Source of the DNA: a bacterium
GTDB lineage: Bacteria; Armatimonadota; Zipacnadia; Zipacnadales; UBA11051
Assembly (NCBI GenBank): GCA_021372615.1
Contig: JAJFUB010000092.1
Coordinates: forward strand, 1-64,000
Direction of reading: 5' to 3'
DNA: 64,000 bases
Made by a program: the position numbers and the translations under genes. Below the pieces are notes generated by a model, which saw nothing but the letters and a program-made list of their open reading frames with translations, did not search any database and was not told the DNA's origin. The stretch's first letter is position 1. Each line of letters begins with the position of its first letter. Of this stretch, positions 16,396-28,633 are shown in pieces.

Positions 16396-17775
16396 TCAAG
16401 CCCAGTCGTTCGTCTCATCGCCACACTCGCGGCGCAGCGCTCGGAGCTTCTCCTGCAACTCGGCGACGACGTCCGCGTACGCCGGATCATCGTAGACGCT
16501 GCACATCTCCAGCGGGTCGCGCTCCAGGTCGAACAGCTCCCATTCCTGTGGGCCGGGGACGGGCTCGTAGTAGTAGATCAGCTTGTAGCGTTGCGTCCGG
16601 ACGCCGTAGTGGGCCGTCGTGTTGTGGCTGGGGTCCAGGTGCATGAAGTAGCGGTAGTAGAAGGCCTCGCGCCAGTCCGGCGGGGCCTGCCCCTGCAGCA
16701 ACGGGCGGAGGCTGCGGCCCTGCATGGAGTCGGGAGTAGGCAGCCCGGCATAGTCCAGGAACGTCGGCGCGAAGTCGTTGTTGATGGCGATGTCGCGGTT
16801 CACGCTGCCGGGCGCGATCTCCCGCGGGTAGCGCACGATGAAGGGCATTCGCAGGGATTCCTCGTACATGAAGCGCTTGTCGTACCAGCCGTGGTCGCCC
16901 AGGAAGAAGCCCTGGTCGGAGGTGTAGATGACGATCGTGTCCTCGGCGAGGCCGGACGCGTCCAGATAGTCCAGCAGCGTCCCCACACTGTCATCCACGG
17001 CCTGCACGCAGCGCAGGTAGTCCTTGATGTAGCGCTGGTACTTCCATTGCTTGAGCGGGCGGCCCGTCAGCCCCTCCGGCGGCTCCATCTTGGTGTCCGT
17101 CACCGTGAGGTCACGGTCAATCCGCATCTTCGCTTCGCGAGCGGCGACGGAGCGGTTCGCGTAGTCATCGTCGAACGTCGGCGGCTCGAGCACGTCCTCG
17201 GCAAAGAGCCCCATGTGACGCTCGTGCGGCTCCCAGGGGCGATGGGGGGCCTTGTGGTGGCACAACAGGCACCAGGGGCGCTCGGCTTCGCGCCGGCTGA
17301 GCCAGTCCACACACATGTCGGTGATGAGATCGGTGACATAGCCGGAGAAGACCTTCTCCTCCCCCATCTCGATCATCTTCGGGTTGTGGTACAGCCCCTG
17401 GCCCGGCAGCACGTTCCAGTAGTCGAAGCCGAACGGCTCATTCTCGGGCCTGTGCCCCAGATGCCACTTGCCGATGAGTGCCGTCTGGTAACCAGCCTGC
17501 TGCAGCATCACCGGGAACGAGGGCTGCTCCTGCGTCCGCAGGCCTTCGAACAGCGTCAGGACACCGTTGACGTGGCTGTACGTGCCAGTGAGGATCGTGG
17601 CACGGCTGGGGGCGCAGATGGAGTTGGTGCAGAAGCAGTTGTCGAACCGCACGCCCTCGTTGGCGATGCGGTCCATGTGGGGCGTCTGGTTGATGCGGCT
17701 GCCGTAGCACCCCATGGCATGGGCGGCGTGGTCGTCGGACATGATGAAGAGGATGTTCGGGCGGCGCGGGGGCAT
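16396..17775 (-). CDS. Type I sulfatase (arylsulfatase family)
   Basis: A 459-residue alkaline-phosphatase-superfamily sulfatase. The metal site begins with NILFIMSDDHAAHAMGCYG (Asp14, Asp15), and the formylglycine signature is CAPSRATILTG with Cys54 to be modified. TALIGKWHLG and TSDQGFFLGDHGWYDK supply further metal and sulfate ligands. The C-terminal domain ends with LFDLERDPLEMCSVYDDP. No signal peptide is visible, so the location is unclear. Function needs an FGE or anSME maturase, absent here. Likely substrates are sulfated polysaccharides or oligosaccharides, consistent with the nearby carbohydrate genes. Confidence 0.92.
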   Translation of the reverse strand: MPPRRPNILFIMSDDHAAHAMGCYGSRINQTPHMDRIANEGVRFDNCFCTNSICAPSRATILTGTYSHVNGVLTLFEGLRTQEQPSFPVMLQQAGYQTALIGKWHLGHRPENEPFGFDYWNVLPGQGLYHNPKMIEMGEEKVFSGYVTDLITDMCVDWLSRREAERPWCLLCHHKAPHRPWEPHERHMGLFAEDVLEPPTFDDDYANRSVAAREAKMRIDRDLTVTDTKMEPPEGLTGRPLKQWKYQRYIKDYLRCVQAVDDSVGTLLDYLDASGLAEDTIVIYTSDQGFFLGDHGWYDKRFMYEESLRMPFIVRYPREIAPGSVNRDIAINNDFAPTFLDYAGLPTPDSMQGRSLRPLLQGQAPPDWREAFYYRYFMHLDPSHNTTAHYGVRTQRYKLIYYYEPVPGPQEWELFDLERDPLEMCSVYDDPAYADVVAELQEKLRALRRECGDETNDWA

Positions 17776-17801
17776 GAGAGGCTCCGTCTGGTTGTGGAGG
17801 G

Positions 17802-17989
17802 GTTCGGTCGCGGTCGGTGACCGCTCGTACGGGATCTGCCCAAGGTTCGGTCGCGGTCGGTGACCGCTCCCACGGGATCTGCCCGAGGTTCGGTCGCTGT
17901 CTGTGACCCCTCCCACAATGTCCCCCAGATGGGGCTTCGTGGCCGGAGGAGAGAGCGGGACGCTGTGGGAGCGGTCACCGACCGCGACT
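17802..17989. repeat. Cluster of palindromic repeats with a GGTCGGTGACC core (family C)
   Basis: Three direct copies of a 25-32 base unit centred on CGCGGTCGGTGACCGCTCCCAC (about 17802-17834, 17844-17875, 17888-17914) and one inverted copy (17963-17989) lie between the sulfatase start and the clpC terminator. Related units occur at 22533-22635 and 43617-43682. The 17776-18104 gap contains only this cluster and the terminator. Confidence 0.75.
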
Positions 17990-18039
17990 TCCTCCCTCAG
18001 ATAATGCGCCCCACCGCCCTGGGGTTCCTGCAAAGCAGA

Positions 18040-18068
18040 GCGGGACAGGCCGCACTGGCCTGTCCCGC
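18040..18068 (-). terminator. Terminator of the heat-shock gene array
   Basis: A perfect 12-bp stem (18040-18051 with 18057-18068), 5-base loop, 37 bases beyond the clpC stop codon. On the minus strand it is followed by CTCTGCTTTGC. Confidence 0.6.
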
Positions 18069-18104
18069 GCAACCCTCTCGCCGTCAACTCCCAACTCGCA
18101 ACTA

Positions 18105-20623
<2,519 letters not shown>

Positions 20624-20624
<1 letters not shown>

Positions 20625-21286
20625 CAGACATCATCGCTCTTCTCTTCCTCGGGCTCGAGGAAGTGTATCAATGCGTCCTTCGCAGTGAGGAGAACCTCGG
20701 GTGAACTCCAAGGGACCTCATCGAAGGTGATGGAACCGTCCTCTGCCTGTCGTCGCTGGTACCGCTTGACGTTCGCCAGTAGCAGCTGTGCTTGGCTGGC
20801 ATCGGAACTGCTGCGCTTCTCGCCCTGGAAGATGCTCCCGTCGGCGTACTCCACCATCACCAGCGGTGCCTCCCTATGGTCAAACTGCTTGTCCCACAGA
20901 GTGTCGTACCGTGAGATGATCCCCTTCTTGAAGCACTTGCGCCACGCCGCAGCCGTGCCCCGCCAGGCGAGGCCGATAAGCACGCCGCCAAGGAGTGTCG
21001 CCCCGCCCATCAGGCATATGCGCTCGATGAAGGCGGTTGAGAACAGAAGGCGTCCAAACTCAGCCTCGGGGACACCCAGAGACACCGACACGGCGTACGC
21101 TCTAGCCCAAGGCTCGGTCGCAAGAAACGAGACCGCACTGACTATGAAGCTCAGCCCGAACTTGGCGAAGTCCGATCGGCCCGAGTCCTGTGCCTTCCAC
21201 GCCGCCCAATCGAATGCGAGGAGCCCCAGATAGCCAGGCAGGATAAAGACCAAGAAGAACAGGAACACGCCGTTCAGCGCCGGCAT
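20624..21286 (-). CDS. Membrane protein, possibly DUF6338-like
   Basis: A 220-residue protein with an N-terminal membrane helix (about 6-25), a second (about 45-60) and a third (about 90-110: [15 protein letters not shown]). A cytoplasmic domain follows with [19 protein letters not shown], resembling the beta-barrel DUF6338-type tail, and an acidic C-terminus. Its stop codon shares a base with the clpC start (TGATG), so translation is coupled and a link to ClpC-dependent membrane protein quality control is possible. I cannot assign a function. Confidence 0.6.
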
Positions 21287-21329
21287 CGTGGGTCACCACC
21301 TCTCTTGTGCAAGCTGGCTAGATCGCGAC

Positions 21330-21551
21330 CTAGTGCCTGCGGCTACCCTTCTTGGTGACTGAGGCCTTCGCGCGGGGGGACCAGGGCAGCCTCGGCTTGC
21401 GCCCAGTGACCACGCTGTCCACGGCGGCCTTCTTCGGTCCGGCCTTCTTCGGGGCAGCCTTCTTCGGTGCAGCCTTCTTCGGTGCGACCTTCTTCGGTGC
21501 AGCCTTCCTCGGTGCGGCCTTCTTCGCTGCGGCTGCACAGCACTTCGCCAT
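21330..21551 (-). CDS. Histone H1-like Lys/Ala/Pro-rich protein
   Basis: A 73-residue, very basic protein. Residues about 10-42 consist of tandem A-(A/P)-(K/R)-K units (PKKAA repeated five to six times), like the C-terminal tails of eukaryotic H1 and bacterial Hc1/AlgR3-type proteins. The remaining 30 residues, GRKPRLPWSPRAKASVTKKG, are also basic. A strong GAGGGAGGG site lies before the ATG, supporting real translation. It should bind DNA or RNA nonspecifically. It is co-oriented with the heat-shock genes on both sides. Confidence 0.72.
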   Translation of the reverse strand: MAKCCAAAAKKAAPRKAAPKKVAPKKAAPKKAAPKKAGPKKAAVDSVVTGRKPRLPWSPRAKASVTKKGSRRH

Positions 21552-21608
21552 TGCGGTTCCCTCCCTCTTGATGACCTGCTCCGTCTCTGTTCCGTCACTT
21601 AGCCCATG

Positions 21609-21872
21609 CTACACAGCATCTTGCTCTAGCAGTTCCTTGGCCGCGTCTTCCCAATCGGGCGGCACGAGCACCAGCACCGGCTGGCTGATCGTCACGCCCA
21701 GGCCGCCGAGCGTGGCGATGTTGTTCGTCGGCAGGCGCACCGCCGGGATGTCACTGCCCTGCAGCAGCGCCACGCAGGCGTCCGCCTCGCCATCGGCCTC
21801 CAGCCCCAGGAAGCTGGCGACCGGCACCCACTCTTCACTCTTCTTCGGCGGCGGTGAGGTCAATCTCGGCAT
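21609..21872 (-). CDS. DUF2007-like small protein (second of a tandem pair)
   Basis: An 87-residue protein with the putative-signal-transduction DUF2007 pattern: WVPVASFLGLEADGEADACVALLQGSDIPAVRL, then a VLVPPDWEDAAKELL tail. The family has a ferredoxin-like/PII-like small fold with no established reaction. Its first about 12 codons overlap the end of the preceding paralogue in another frame. It may start later, within the overlap. Confidence 0.65.
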   Translation of the reverse strand: MPRLTSPPPKKSEEWVPVASFLGLEADGEADACVALLQGSDIPAVRLPTNNIATLGGLGVTISQPVLVLVPPDWEDAAKELLEQDAV

Positions 21873-22104
21873 CCGACAGCAACTCCTTCGCCTCAGCCTG
21901 GTGGTCCGGCGGGACCAGTACTCTGACCGGCATCATCGGCCCGCCGAAGCCGTCGAACACGACGGGCGCCGCGGACGGCGGGAGGCGCACCACGGGGATG
22001 GCGCTGCCTTCGAGCAGCGAGACCACCATGTCGGCCTCGATATCCGCATCATGCGCCGATCGCTGCCACACCACGACCCAGTCACGCGCCTGGTTGTCGG
22101 CCAT
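21835..22104 (-). CDS. DUF2007-like small protein (first of a tandem pair)
   Basis: An 89-residue paralogue of the next gene: WVVVWQRSAHDADIEADMVVSLLEGSAIPVVRLPP and VRVLVPPDHQAEAKELLSDAE match its repeat pattern. It begins 13 bases after the hspR stop and overlaps the second copy by 38 bases, pointing to a local duplication and co-expression with the heat-shock regulator. Function unknown. Confidence 0.68.
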   Translation of the reverse strand: MADNQARDWVVVWQRSAHDADIEADMVVSLLEGSAIPVVRLPPSAAPVVFDGFGGPMMPVRVLVPPDHQAEAKELLSDAEIDLTAAEEE

Positions 22105-22117
22105 GGCCGACCTCCTC

Positions 22118-22501
22118 TCAGCCCTGGTGCTCCACTTCCTCGATCTGTATCTCGATCCGGTGCCGCTCGGGGGCCGGGTTCAGTTGCAGCGGCCCGTGGT
22201 CGCGCTCGTACGTCAACCGCTCGATCTGTGCCTGCAGCTCGGCGATCTGGTCCAGCAGCTTGAGCACCAGGTCCACGCCCGCCAGGTTCACGCCCATCTC
22301 CTGGGTCAGGCGCTGGATCTGGCGCAGACGCTCGATGTCGCGCTCGGAATACAGGCGCAGGCCCTGGGGCGTCCGCTGGGGGCGCACCAGGCCCACGCGC
22401 TCGTACATGCGCAGGGTCTGCGGATGGGCCGCGATCAGCCGCGCGGCGACGGATATGTAATAGACGGGTTCGTCTTGGCTCGGCCTGTTCATCCTTGTCA
22501 T
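22118..22501 (-). CDS. hspR: MerR-family heat-shock repressor HspR
   Basis: A 127-residue MerR-type regulator. The N-terminal winged helix contains [49 protein letters not shown], the HspR consensus, including [13 protein letters not shown]. A coiled-coil region ([32 protein letters not shown]) serves dimerisation. It lacks the effector domain of classical MerR proteins. HspR normally represses dnaK operons through HAIR inverted repeats and uses DnaK as co-repressor. The candidate operator here is at 26900-26920, upstream of dnaK, placing hspR in the array it controls. Confidence 0.92.
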   Translation of the reverse strand: MTRMNRPSQDEPVYYISVAARLIAAHPQTLRMYERVGLVRPQRTPQGLRLYSERDIERLRQIQRLTQEMGVNLAGVDLVLKLLDQIAELQAQIERLTYERDHGPLQLNPAPERHRIEIQIEEVEHQG

Positions 22502-22532
22502 CCTCCGTCAGAGACGGGGTTCGTCGTCATCT

Positions 22533-22690
22533 CGTCGTGGGAGGGGTCACCGACCCCGACAGGGCGCGTCGTCGTGTCGTCGTGGGAGGGGTCACCGACC
22601 CCGACAGGTCTGTCGCGGTCGGTGACCGCTCCCACGTGTCACCTGTCACGTGTAACCTGTCACCTGGCACTTGCCACTCGTCACTTGCCT
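22533..22690. repeat. Family C palindromic repeats plus degenerate CACCTGTCAC tract
   Basis: Two direct copies of GTGGGAGGGGTCACCGACCCCGACAG-like units (22537-22562, 22582-22607) and one inverted GCGGTCGGTGACCGCTCCCAC copy (22614-22634). A roughly 50-base tract of degenerate CACCTGTCAC/CACTTG repeats follows and runs into the dnaJ 3' end. It fills the gap between dnaJ and hspR. Confidence 0.7.
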
Positions 22691-23793
22691 TCCAGACCCT
22701 CGCGCACATCCTCTTCCCAGGTCTGGCCAAACTCCTCCAGCAGCTCCTTCTGGCGCTTGCTCAGGCGCTTGGGGGCCACGAGGTAGGCCTCGACGTACTC
22801 GTCGCCGCGCCCACCGTTGGTCGTCGGAGCGCCCTGACCGCGCAGGCGGAACTTCTGCCCTGTCTGCGTGCCCGCCGGGATCGTCAGCGTCACCTTGCCA
22901 TCCACTGTCGGGACGGCGATCTTGTCGCCCAGCGAGGCCTCCACGAAGGTGATGGGCACCTTGACATGGATGTCATCGCCCTCGCGCTGGAACAGCTTGT
23001 GCGGGCGGACCTGCAGCACGAGGATCAGGTCGCCATCCGGCCCGCCCCGCGCGCCCCGACCACCTTCGCCCGCCAGCCGGATCTTGCTGCCGGTGTTCAC
23101 GCCCGCAGGGATCTTCACATTGATGCGGCGGGTGCGCAGGGCCTCGCCGCCGCCGGCGCACTTGGTGCAGCGGCTCTTGATCTGCTGGCCGGTGCCCTGG
23201 CACGTCGGGCACGCGGTCGCGAAGCCCATGAAGCCGCCCTGGCCCTGCCCGGTGCCCTTGCACGTGGGGCAGGTGACCGTCTGGCCGCCGACGCCGCCGC
23301 ACTCGGGGCAGCGGTCGGCGATGCTCAGCGTCATGGCCTTCTGGCCGCCATGGATGGCCTCATCGAACTCGATCGGCAACTCGTGGAGGATGTCCTGCCC
23401 GCGCTCGGGGCCCGGCGGATGCACACCGACACGCTGCCGGCCGCCCCCGCCGGTCCGCATCTGGCCGAACAGGTCGCCGAACAGGTCGGCAAAGCTCCCC
23501 GCGCCATACTGCTGGTAGACGAAGTTGCCGAAGTCCCCGCCCTGCCACTGGCCGGACTGCTGGGCCTGCTGCCAGGCCGCGCCGTACTGGTCATACTTGG
23601 CGCGCTTCTCCGCGTCGCTCAGGACCTCGTAGGCCTGGCTGATGCGCTTGAAGCGTTCTTCCGCCTCGGCGTTGCCCGGGTTGACGTCCGGGTGGTGCTT
23701 GCGCGCGAGCTTGCGGTAGGCGCTCTTGATCTCTTTGTCCGAGGCTCCCCGGCTGACGCCGAGGACCTCGTAGAAGTCCTGCTCGTTGGGCAT
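22681..23793 (-). CDS. dnaJ: Chaperone protein DnaJ
   Basis: A 370-residue type I Hsp40. The J-domain (residues 5-70) carries the HPD motif in KHHPDVN. A Gly-rich region has [14 protein letters not shown]. The zinc domain has four C-x2-C-x-G repeats (CPECGG, CPTCKG, CPTCQG, CTKCAG). The C-terminal beta-sandwich domains follow with [12 protein letters not shown] and [19 protein letters not shown]. It stimulates DnaK ATP hydrolysis and presents substrates. It lies downstream of dnaK and two hsp20 genes and upstream of hspR. Confidence 0.96.
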   Translation of the reverse strand: MPNEQDFYEVLGVSRGASDKEIKSAYRKLARKHHPDVNPGNAEAEERFKRISQAYEVLSDAEKRAKYDQYGAAWQQAQQSGQWQGGDFGNFVYQQYGAGSFADLFGDLFGQMRTGGGGRQRVGVHPPGPERGQDILHELPIEFDEAIHGGQKAMTLSIADRCPECGGVGGQTVTCPTCKGTGQGQGGFMGFATACPTCQGTGQQIKSRCTKCAGGGEALRTRRINVKIPAGVNTGSKIRLAGEGGRGARGGPDGDLILVLQVRPHKLFQREGDDIHVKVPITFVEASLGDKIAVPTVDGKVTLTIPAGTQTGQKFRLRGQGAPTTNGGRGDEYVEAYLVAPKRLSKRQKELLEEFGQTWEEDVREGLEGK

Positions 23794-23810
23794 GATGTGC
23801 CTTGCTGTTC

Positions 23811-23858
23811 GTGGCGGCGCCCTTCGCGGCGCCCGTGGGCGCCATGGGTCGCGCCGCT
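23811..23858. repeat. GGCGCC-rich palindromic repeat (family E)
   Basis: A nested palindrome of GTGGCGGCGCCC, GGGCGCCATGG and GCGCCGC motifs fills the gap between the second hsp20 and dnaJ. It resembles the larger copy at 24304-24379. Confidence 0.6.
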
Positions 23859-24285
23859 ATCCTGTTACGACCTCAATCCGCCGCGCCGCCGCCTCTGCCT
23901 TCCGGCCGACGGTGATGTGCAACTCGCCGTCCTTCAGACTCGCCGTCACCTGCGACAGGTCGGCCTCCTCGGGCAGCGGCATCGTGCGGGCGAAGGGGCC
24001 GTACGCCCGCTCCTGCCGCAACACCCGCCTCTCTCCTGCCTCAGGCGCCCGCTTATCACCGGTCACGACCAGCGCCCCGTGCTCCGCCTGCACATTCAGG
24101 CTCTCGCGCGTCACGCCTGGCAGATCCAGGGCCACATGGAAGCCCTCCGCGTCCGCGGCGAAGTCCAGCGGCGGCGCCAGGGCCGCCTGGCGGCTCGGCT
24201 GCCGCTGGGTGGCCAGGCGGAACGCCTGGTCCATCCGCGCCCGCAGCTCCCTGATCTCTCGTCGTCCGTCCCAGAAGGTGTCCAC
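23857..24285 (-). CDS. Hsp20 family small heat-shock protein (second copy)
   Basis: A 142-residue alpha-crystallin protein. The core runs from PPLDFAADAEGFHVALDLPGVTRESLNVQAEHGALVVTGDKR to the A-S-L-K-D-G-E-L-H-I-T-V motif. The C-terminal extension is short (EAAARRIEVVTG), with I-x-V as the groove-binding motif. It holds unfolded proteins for DnaK/ClpB-type refolding. Together with the next paralogue it occupies the position where grpE usually sits in dnaK operons. Confidence 0.9.
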   Translation of the reverse strand: MDTFWDGRREIRELRARMDQAFRLATQRQPSRQAALAPPLDFAADAEGFHVALDLPGVTRESLNVQAEHGALVVTGDKRAPEAGERRVLRQERAYGPFARTMPLPEEADLSQVTASLKDGELHITVGRKAEAAARRIEVVTG

Positions 24286-24303
24286 GTATCGTTCTCCTGC
24301 TCG

Positions 24304-24379
24304 GTAGCGGCGCCATTCATGGCGCCCACGGCGACACTGCCGACAACGCCTACGACGGCGCGATGAATCGCGCCACTAC
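24304..24379. repeat. Family E palindromic element overlapping a stop codon
   Basis: Arms of 17 bp (24304-24320 and 24363-24379) match with two mismatches and frame an inner GGCGCC palindrome. The right arm includes the TAG stop of the upstream hsp20 gene, so the element defines the 3' end of that gene. Confidence 0.65.
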
Positions 24380-24768
24380 ATGCCTCGGCCTGGCTTGTGT
24401 ACGGTGACCGTCAGCACGCCATCCTTCAACGCTGCCGACAACTCCTCGTGGTCGGTGGTCGGCAACGCCAGGGAGCGCTTGAACTGCCCGCTTGGGCGTT
24501 CGCGGCGGAAGAACCGCTGCTGTGCGTCCTCGCGACTGGTGCGCCGCTCCCCGGCGATGGTCAGCAGGTTCCCCTGCAGCTCCACCGCGATATCCTCGCG
24601 GGCCATGCCGGGCAGCTCGACCGTGATGGTCAGGCCCTCGGGCGTGCTCACCACGTCCAGCGGCGGCGCGAAGCCCTCGGCGGGCCGAGGCGCCTGACTG
24701 ACGCCCGCGTCCAGCATCCGATAGAGCCGGCGGCGCAAGTCCAGAAAGCTGTCGAAAGCGTCACTCAT
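24376..24768 (-). CDS. Hsp20 family small heat-shock protein (first copy)
   Basis: A 130-residue small heat-shock protein. The alpha-crystallin domain begins at APPLDVVSTPEGLTITVELPGMAREDIAVELQGNLLTIAGER and ends with the A-A-L-K-D-G-V-L-T-V-T-V strand. It stops almost immediately afterwards (HKPGRGM), so the I-x-I C-terminal anchor is missing, unlike its neighbour. GGAGAGA precedes ATG 24768; an upstream extension of the frame crosses a hairpin and is not needed. It lies about 140 bases after dnaK. Confidence 0.88.
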   Translation of the reverse strand: MSDAFDSFLDLRRRLYRMLDAGVSQAPRPAEGFAPPLDVVSTPEGLTITVELPGMAREDIAVELQGNLLTIAGERRTSREDAQQRFFRRERPSGQFKRSLALPTTDHEELSAALKDGVLTVTVHKPGRGM

Positions 24769-24796
24769 GTCACGATCTCTCCGTGCGGCTGCGGGT

Positions 24797-24836
24797 GTCG
24801 GCGGGGCCCGTCCCACGGGGCAGGACACCCGCCGAC
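24797..24836 (-). other. Intercistronic stem-loop between dnaK and hsp20
   Basis: A 9-bp GC-rich stem (24797-24805 with 24828-24836) enclosing a smaller CCCGT/ACGGG hairpin. It could partially terminate or stabilise the dnaK message relative to downstream genes. Confidence 0.45.
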
Positions 24837-24908
24837 TCCGTCACAGCCCCGTCATCCCCGCTCCGCCGTGGCCGTCGTTCCCGCCTTACCGTTCCCGCCG
24901 TTGCCTTC

Positions 24909-26795
<1,887 letters not shown>

Positions 26796-26890
26796 TCACC
26801 CTCAATATGCAAGTGGCCGCCTCGTCGGAGACGTGTGCGGCCCCAGATCCGCAGGGACCGGGACGGCCCTGCGGCACTTTACTTGTGTCC

Positions 26891-26919
26891 AGCATAGCAC
26901 TTGAGTGCATTGCTGTCAA
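26891..26919 (-). promoter_or_regulatory. Sigma-70-type promoter of the dnaK array
   Basis: On the minus strand, perfect -35 TTGACA (26919-26914), exactly 17 bases, then -10 TATGCT (26896-26891). The leader to the dnaK ATG is about 98 bases. Confidence 0.8.
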
Positions 26920-26920
26920 T
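26900..26920. promoter_or_regulatory. HAIR-like HspR operator overlapping the dnaK promoter
   Basis: CTTGAGT at 26900-26906 matches the left half of the HAIR consensus (CTTGAGT-N7-ACTCAAG) exactly. After 7 bases the right half reads TGTCAAT (4 of 7 matching). It covers the -35 and most of the spacer, so HspR binding would block RNA polymerase. Confidence 0.7.
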
Positions 26921-27105
26921 GCTCTTTATCAGGAGACTGCACCGTCGCCGTCGGAGCCCGGAAGGCCGACTCAACCCAGGTACCAGCGTCAGCTCCCTGC
27001 CCCCGGCGGAATCGTGGGATACCCCGTAGGGGCGGGGCCCCGCGACCGATGCGTCCTTATCATGTCCTCCACCCGTGTCGTCGGTGGTGGGCCGCGCCTC
27101 CGGCG

Positions 27106-27134
27106 CTGACAATGTCGGAACTACCACCTACACT
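27106..27134 (+). promoter_or_regulatory. Promoter of a pilin-like gene
   Basis: -35 CTGACA (27106-27111), 17 bases, -10 TACACT (27129-27134), giving a leader of about 60 bases. The gap between the dnaK promoter and this one (26930-27105) holds nothing I recognise. Confidence 0.6.
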
Positions 27135-27200
27135 GGGGAGGAGAACGGATGCGGGAGGCGAAGATGTATCACAACTCTGACCTCAAGGGAGGGTGTGTGC

Positions 27201-27824
27201 ATGAGGCGTGGCTTCACACTCATTGAGCTTCTGGTCGTCATCGCCATCATCGCGATCTTGGCAGCCATCCTCTTTCCCGTCTTCGCCAAGGCCCGCGAGA
27301 AGGCCCGGCAGTCAAGCTGTCTGAGCAACGTCAAGCAGATCGTGCTCGGCGCTGCGCAGTACTGCCAGGACTACGACGAGAAGATCCTGCCCGCGCTCAC
27401 CCGCGCGACGGGCAACCCGATCTGGACGTCACTCATCTATCCGTACGTCAAGAACGAGCAGGTCTTTGCCTGCCCCAGTTGCTCCACTCACCGCATTACC
27501 TGGTACGCCGACGCCAACCGGGGCTGGTTGTCCGTCGGTGAGAACTGGGTCTTCTCGATCGACAATGGCGCCCGCGCGCTGGGTGACGTCCAGTATCCCG
27601 CGCAAGGCGTACAGTTCGCCGACACGATGAGCGGCGACGCGGCCTCTGGCTGGCGAGGCTACGAGTTTCAGGGCACCTGGACCCCCTACGTGGACGTCGC
27701 CGAAGGTGTCTCCCCGCGGCACAACGACGGGGCCAACCTGGGGTTCATAGACGGTCATGCCAAGTGGATGAGCCGCGGCGCCATCGTCGGCCGCCAAGGC
27801 ATCTATACCGGCTGGCCCATGTAG
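27201..27824 (+). CDS. Pilin-like protein, type II/IV prepilin signal with H-X9-DG domain
   Basis: A 207-residue protein with MRRG|FTLIE processing site, [48 protein letters not shown] and [17 protein letters not shown] (H-X9-DG). GGGAGGG is 7 bases before ATG 27201, and a consensus-type promoter is just upstream. It is followed after about 90 bases by another paralogue with the same first 40 residues, so this is a second tandem pair. In between, 27825-27918 has only a weak CGCAG/CTGCG hairpin. Confidence 0.9.
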   Translation: MRRGFTLIELLVVIAIIAILAAILFPVFAKAREKARQSSCLSNVKQIVLGAAQYCQDYDEKILPALTRATGNPIWTSLIYPYVKNEQVFACPSCSTHRITWYADANRGWLSVGENWVFSIDNGARALGDVQYPAQGVQFADTMSGDAASGWRGYEFQGTWTPYVDVAEGVSPRHNDGANLGFIDGHAKWMSRGAIVGRQGIYTGWPM

Positions 27825-27918
27825 GCGGGGGGGCTTTGCGCGCCCGATCCGCCGCTCGCAGTGCTAACTGCGGGCGGGTTGTCGTGAGTCGTGAACACAC
27901 ACTACGGAGGTCTGGCAA

Positions 27919-28545
27919 ATGCGACGTGGCTTCACACTCATCGAGCTGTTGGTCGTCATCGCCATCATCGCCATCCTGGCTGCGATCCTGTTCCCCGTCT
28001 TCGCCAAGGCACGGGAGAAGGCGCGCCAGAGCAGTTGTCTGAGTAACGTCAAGCAGTTGGCCATCGCGGCCTTCACCTACGCCCAGGACTATGACGAGCG
28101 TACGCTGCCGTACTCGCAACTGGACAGCGGCGGCGGTTACCGCTGGTACCATCTCGTGGAGCCGTACGTCAAGAACACCCAGGTCCTGAAGTGCCCATCC
28201 CACAACCCCACCAACATGGCGCAGACCTCCAACTTGCCCATCGGCTATGGCATCAACCGCAATGCCGGTACGCTGAACTACTCGTCGGGCGGCCCCTCGC
28301 TGGCGACGATGCAGCACCCCGCGGAGACCGGCATGTTCGCGGACACCCGCGGGGGCCCGGGAGACGGCACCAATGACGAGTCTTACTCATTCGGAACGTT
28401 CTACAACGCGGGCAACAACGTCTACTGGGGCGACGTGATCTCCAGTCGTCACAACGAAGGGTGCAATGTCGGCTTCTACGACGGCCACGCCAAGTGGATG
28501 GCGCACAACGGCATCTACCAGAAGCTGCGGTTTGACTTCAACTAA
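27919..28545 (+). CDS. Pilin-like protein, type II/IV prepilin signal with H-X9-DG domain
   Basis: A 208-residue paralogue: MRRG|FTLIE, a nearly identical helix and [53 protein letters not shown], and [17 protein letters not shown] (H-X9-DG). A GGAGG site lies before the ATG. The middle third is unrelated in detail to the preceding gene, the usual pattern in these families, where the assembly helix is conserved and the exposed loops vary. Confidence 0.9.
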   Translation: MRRGFTLIELLVVIAIIAILAAILFPVFAKAREKARQSSCLSNVKQLAIAAFTYAQDYDERTLPYSQLDSGGGYRWYHLVEPYVKNTQVLKCPSHNPTNMAQTSNLPIGYGINRNAGTLNYSSGGPSLATMQHPAETGMFADTRGGPGDGTNDESYSFGTFYNAGNNVYWGDVISSRHNEGCNVGFYDGHAKWMAHNGIYQKLRFDFN

Positions 28546-28574
28546 GGCCGCAGCACCGATCACGGTCGGACAGC

Positions 28575-28604
28575 AGTGGGCCGCCAGTGCGCTGGCGGCT
28601 CACT
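28575..28604 (+). terminator. Terminator after the pilin-like pair
   Basis: A 13-bp stem with one G-T pair (28575-28587 with 28592-28604) and a 4-base loop, just before the lyase gene. Confidence 0.55.
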
Positions 28605-28633
28605 GACTCACGTCGGCCCGCTGGAGGCAACAT

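Noticed and set aside
17802-17989. A CRISPR array, because of the regularly repeated 25-32 base units
   Set aside because: Only three direct copies with uneven spacing, one inverted copy, no unique spacers of constant length, and no cas genes in the window.
21330-21551. A tandem-repeat artefact instead of a gene (five ACCTTCTTCGGTGC-type repeats)
   Set aside because: A strong ribosome site, a start codon and a consistent Lys/Ala/Pro protein outweigh this; kept as a gene with moderate confidence.
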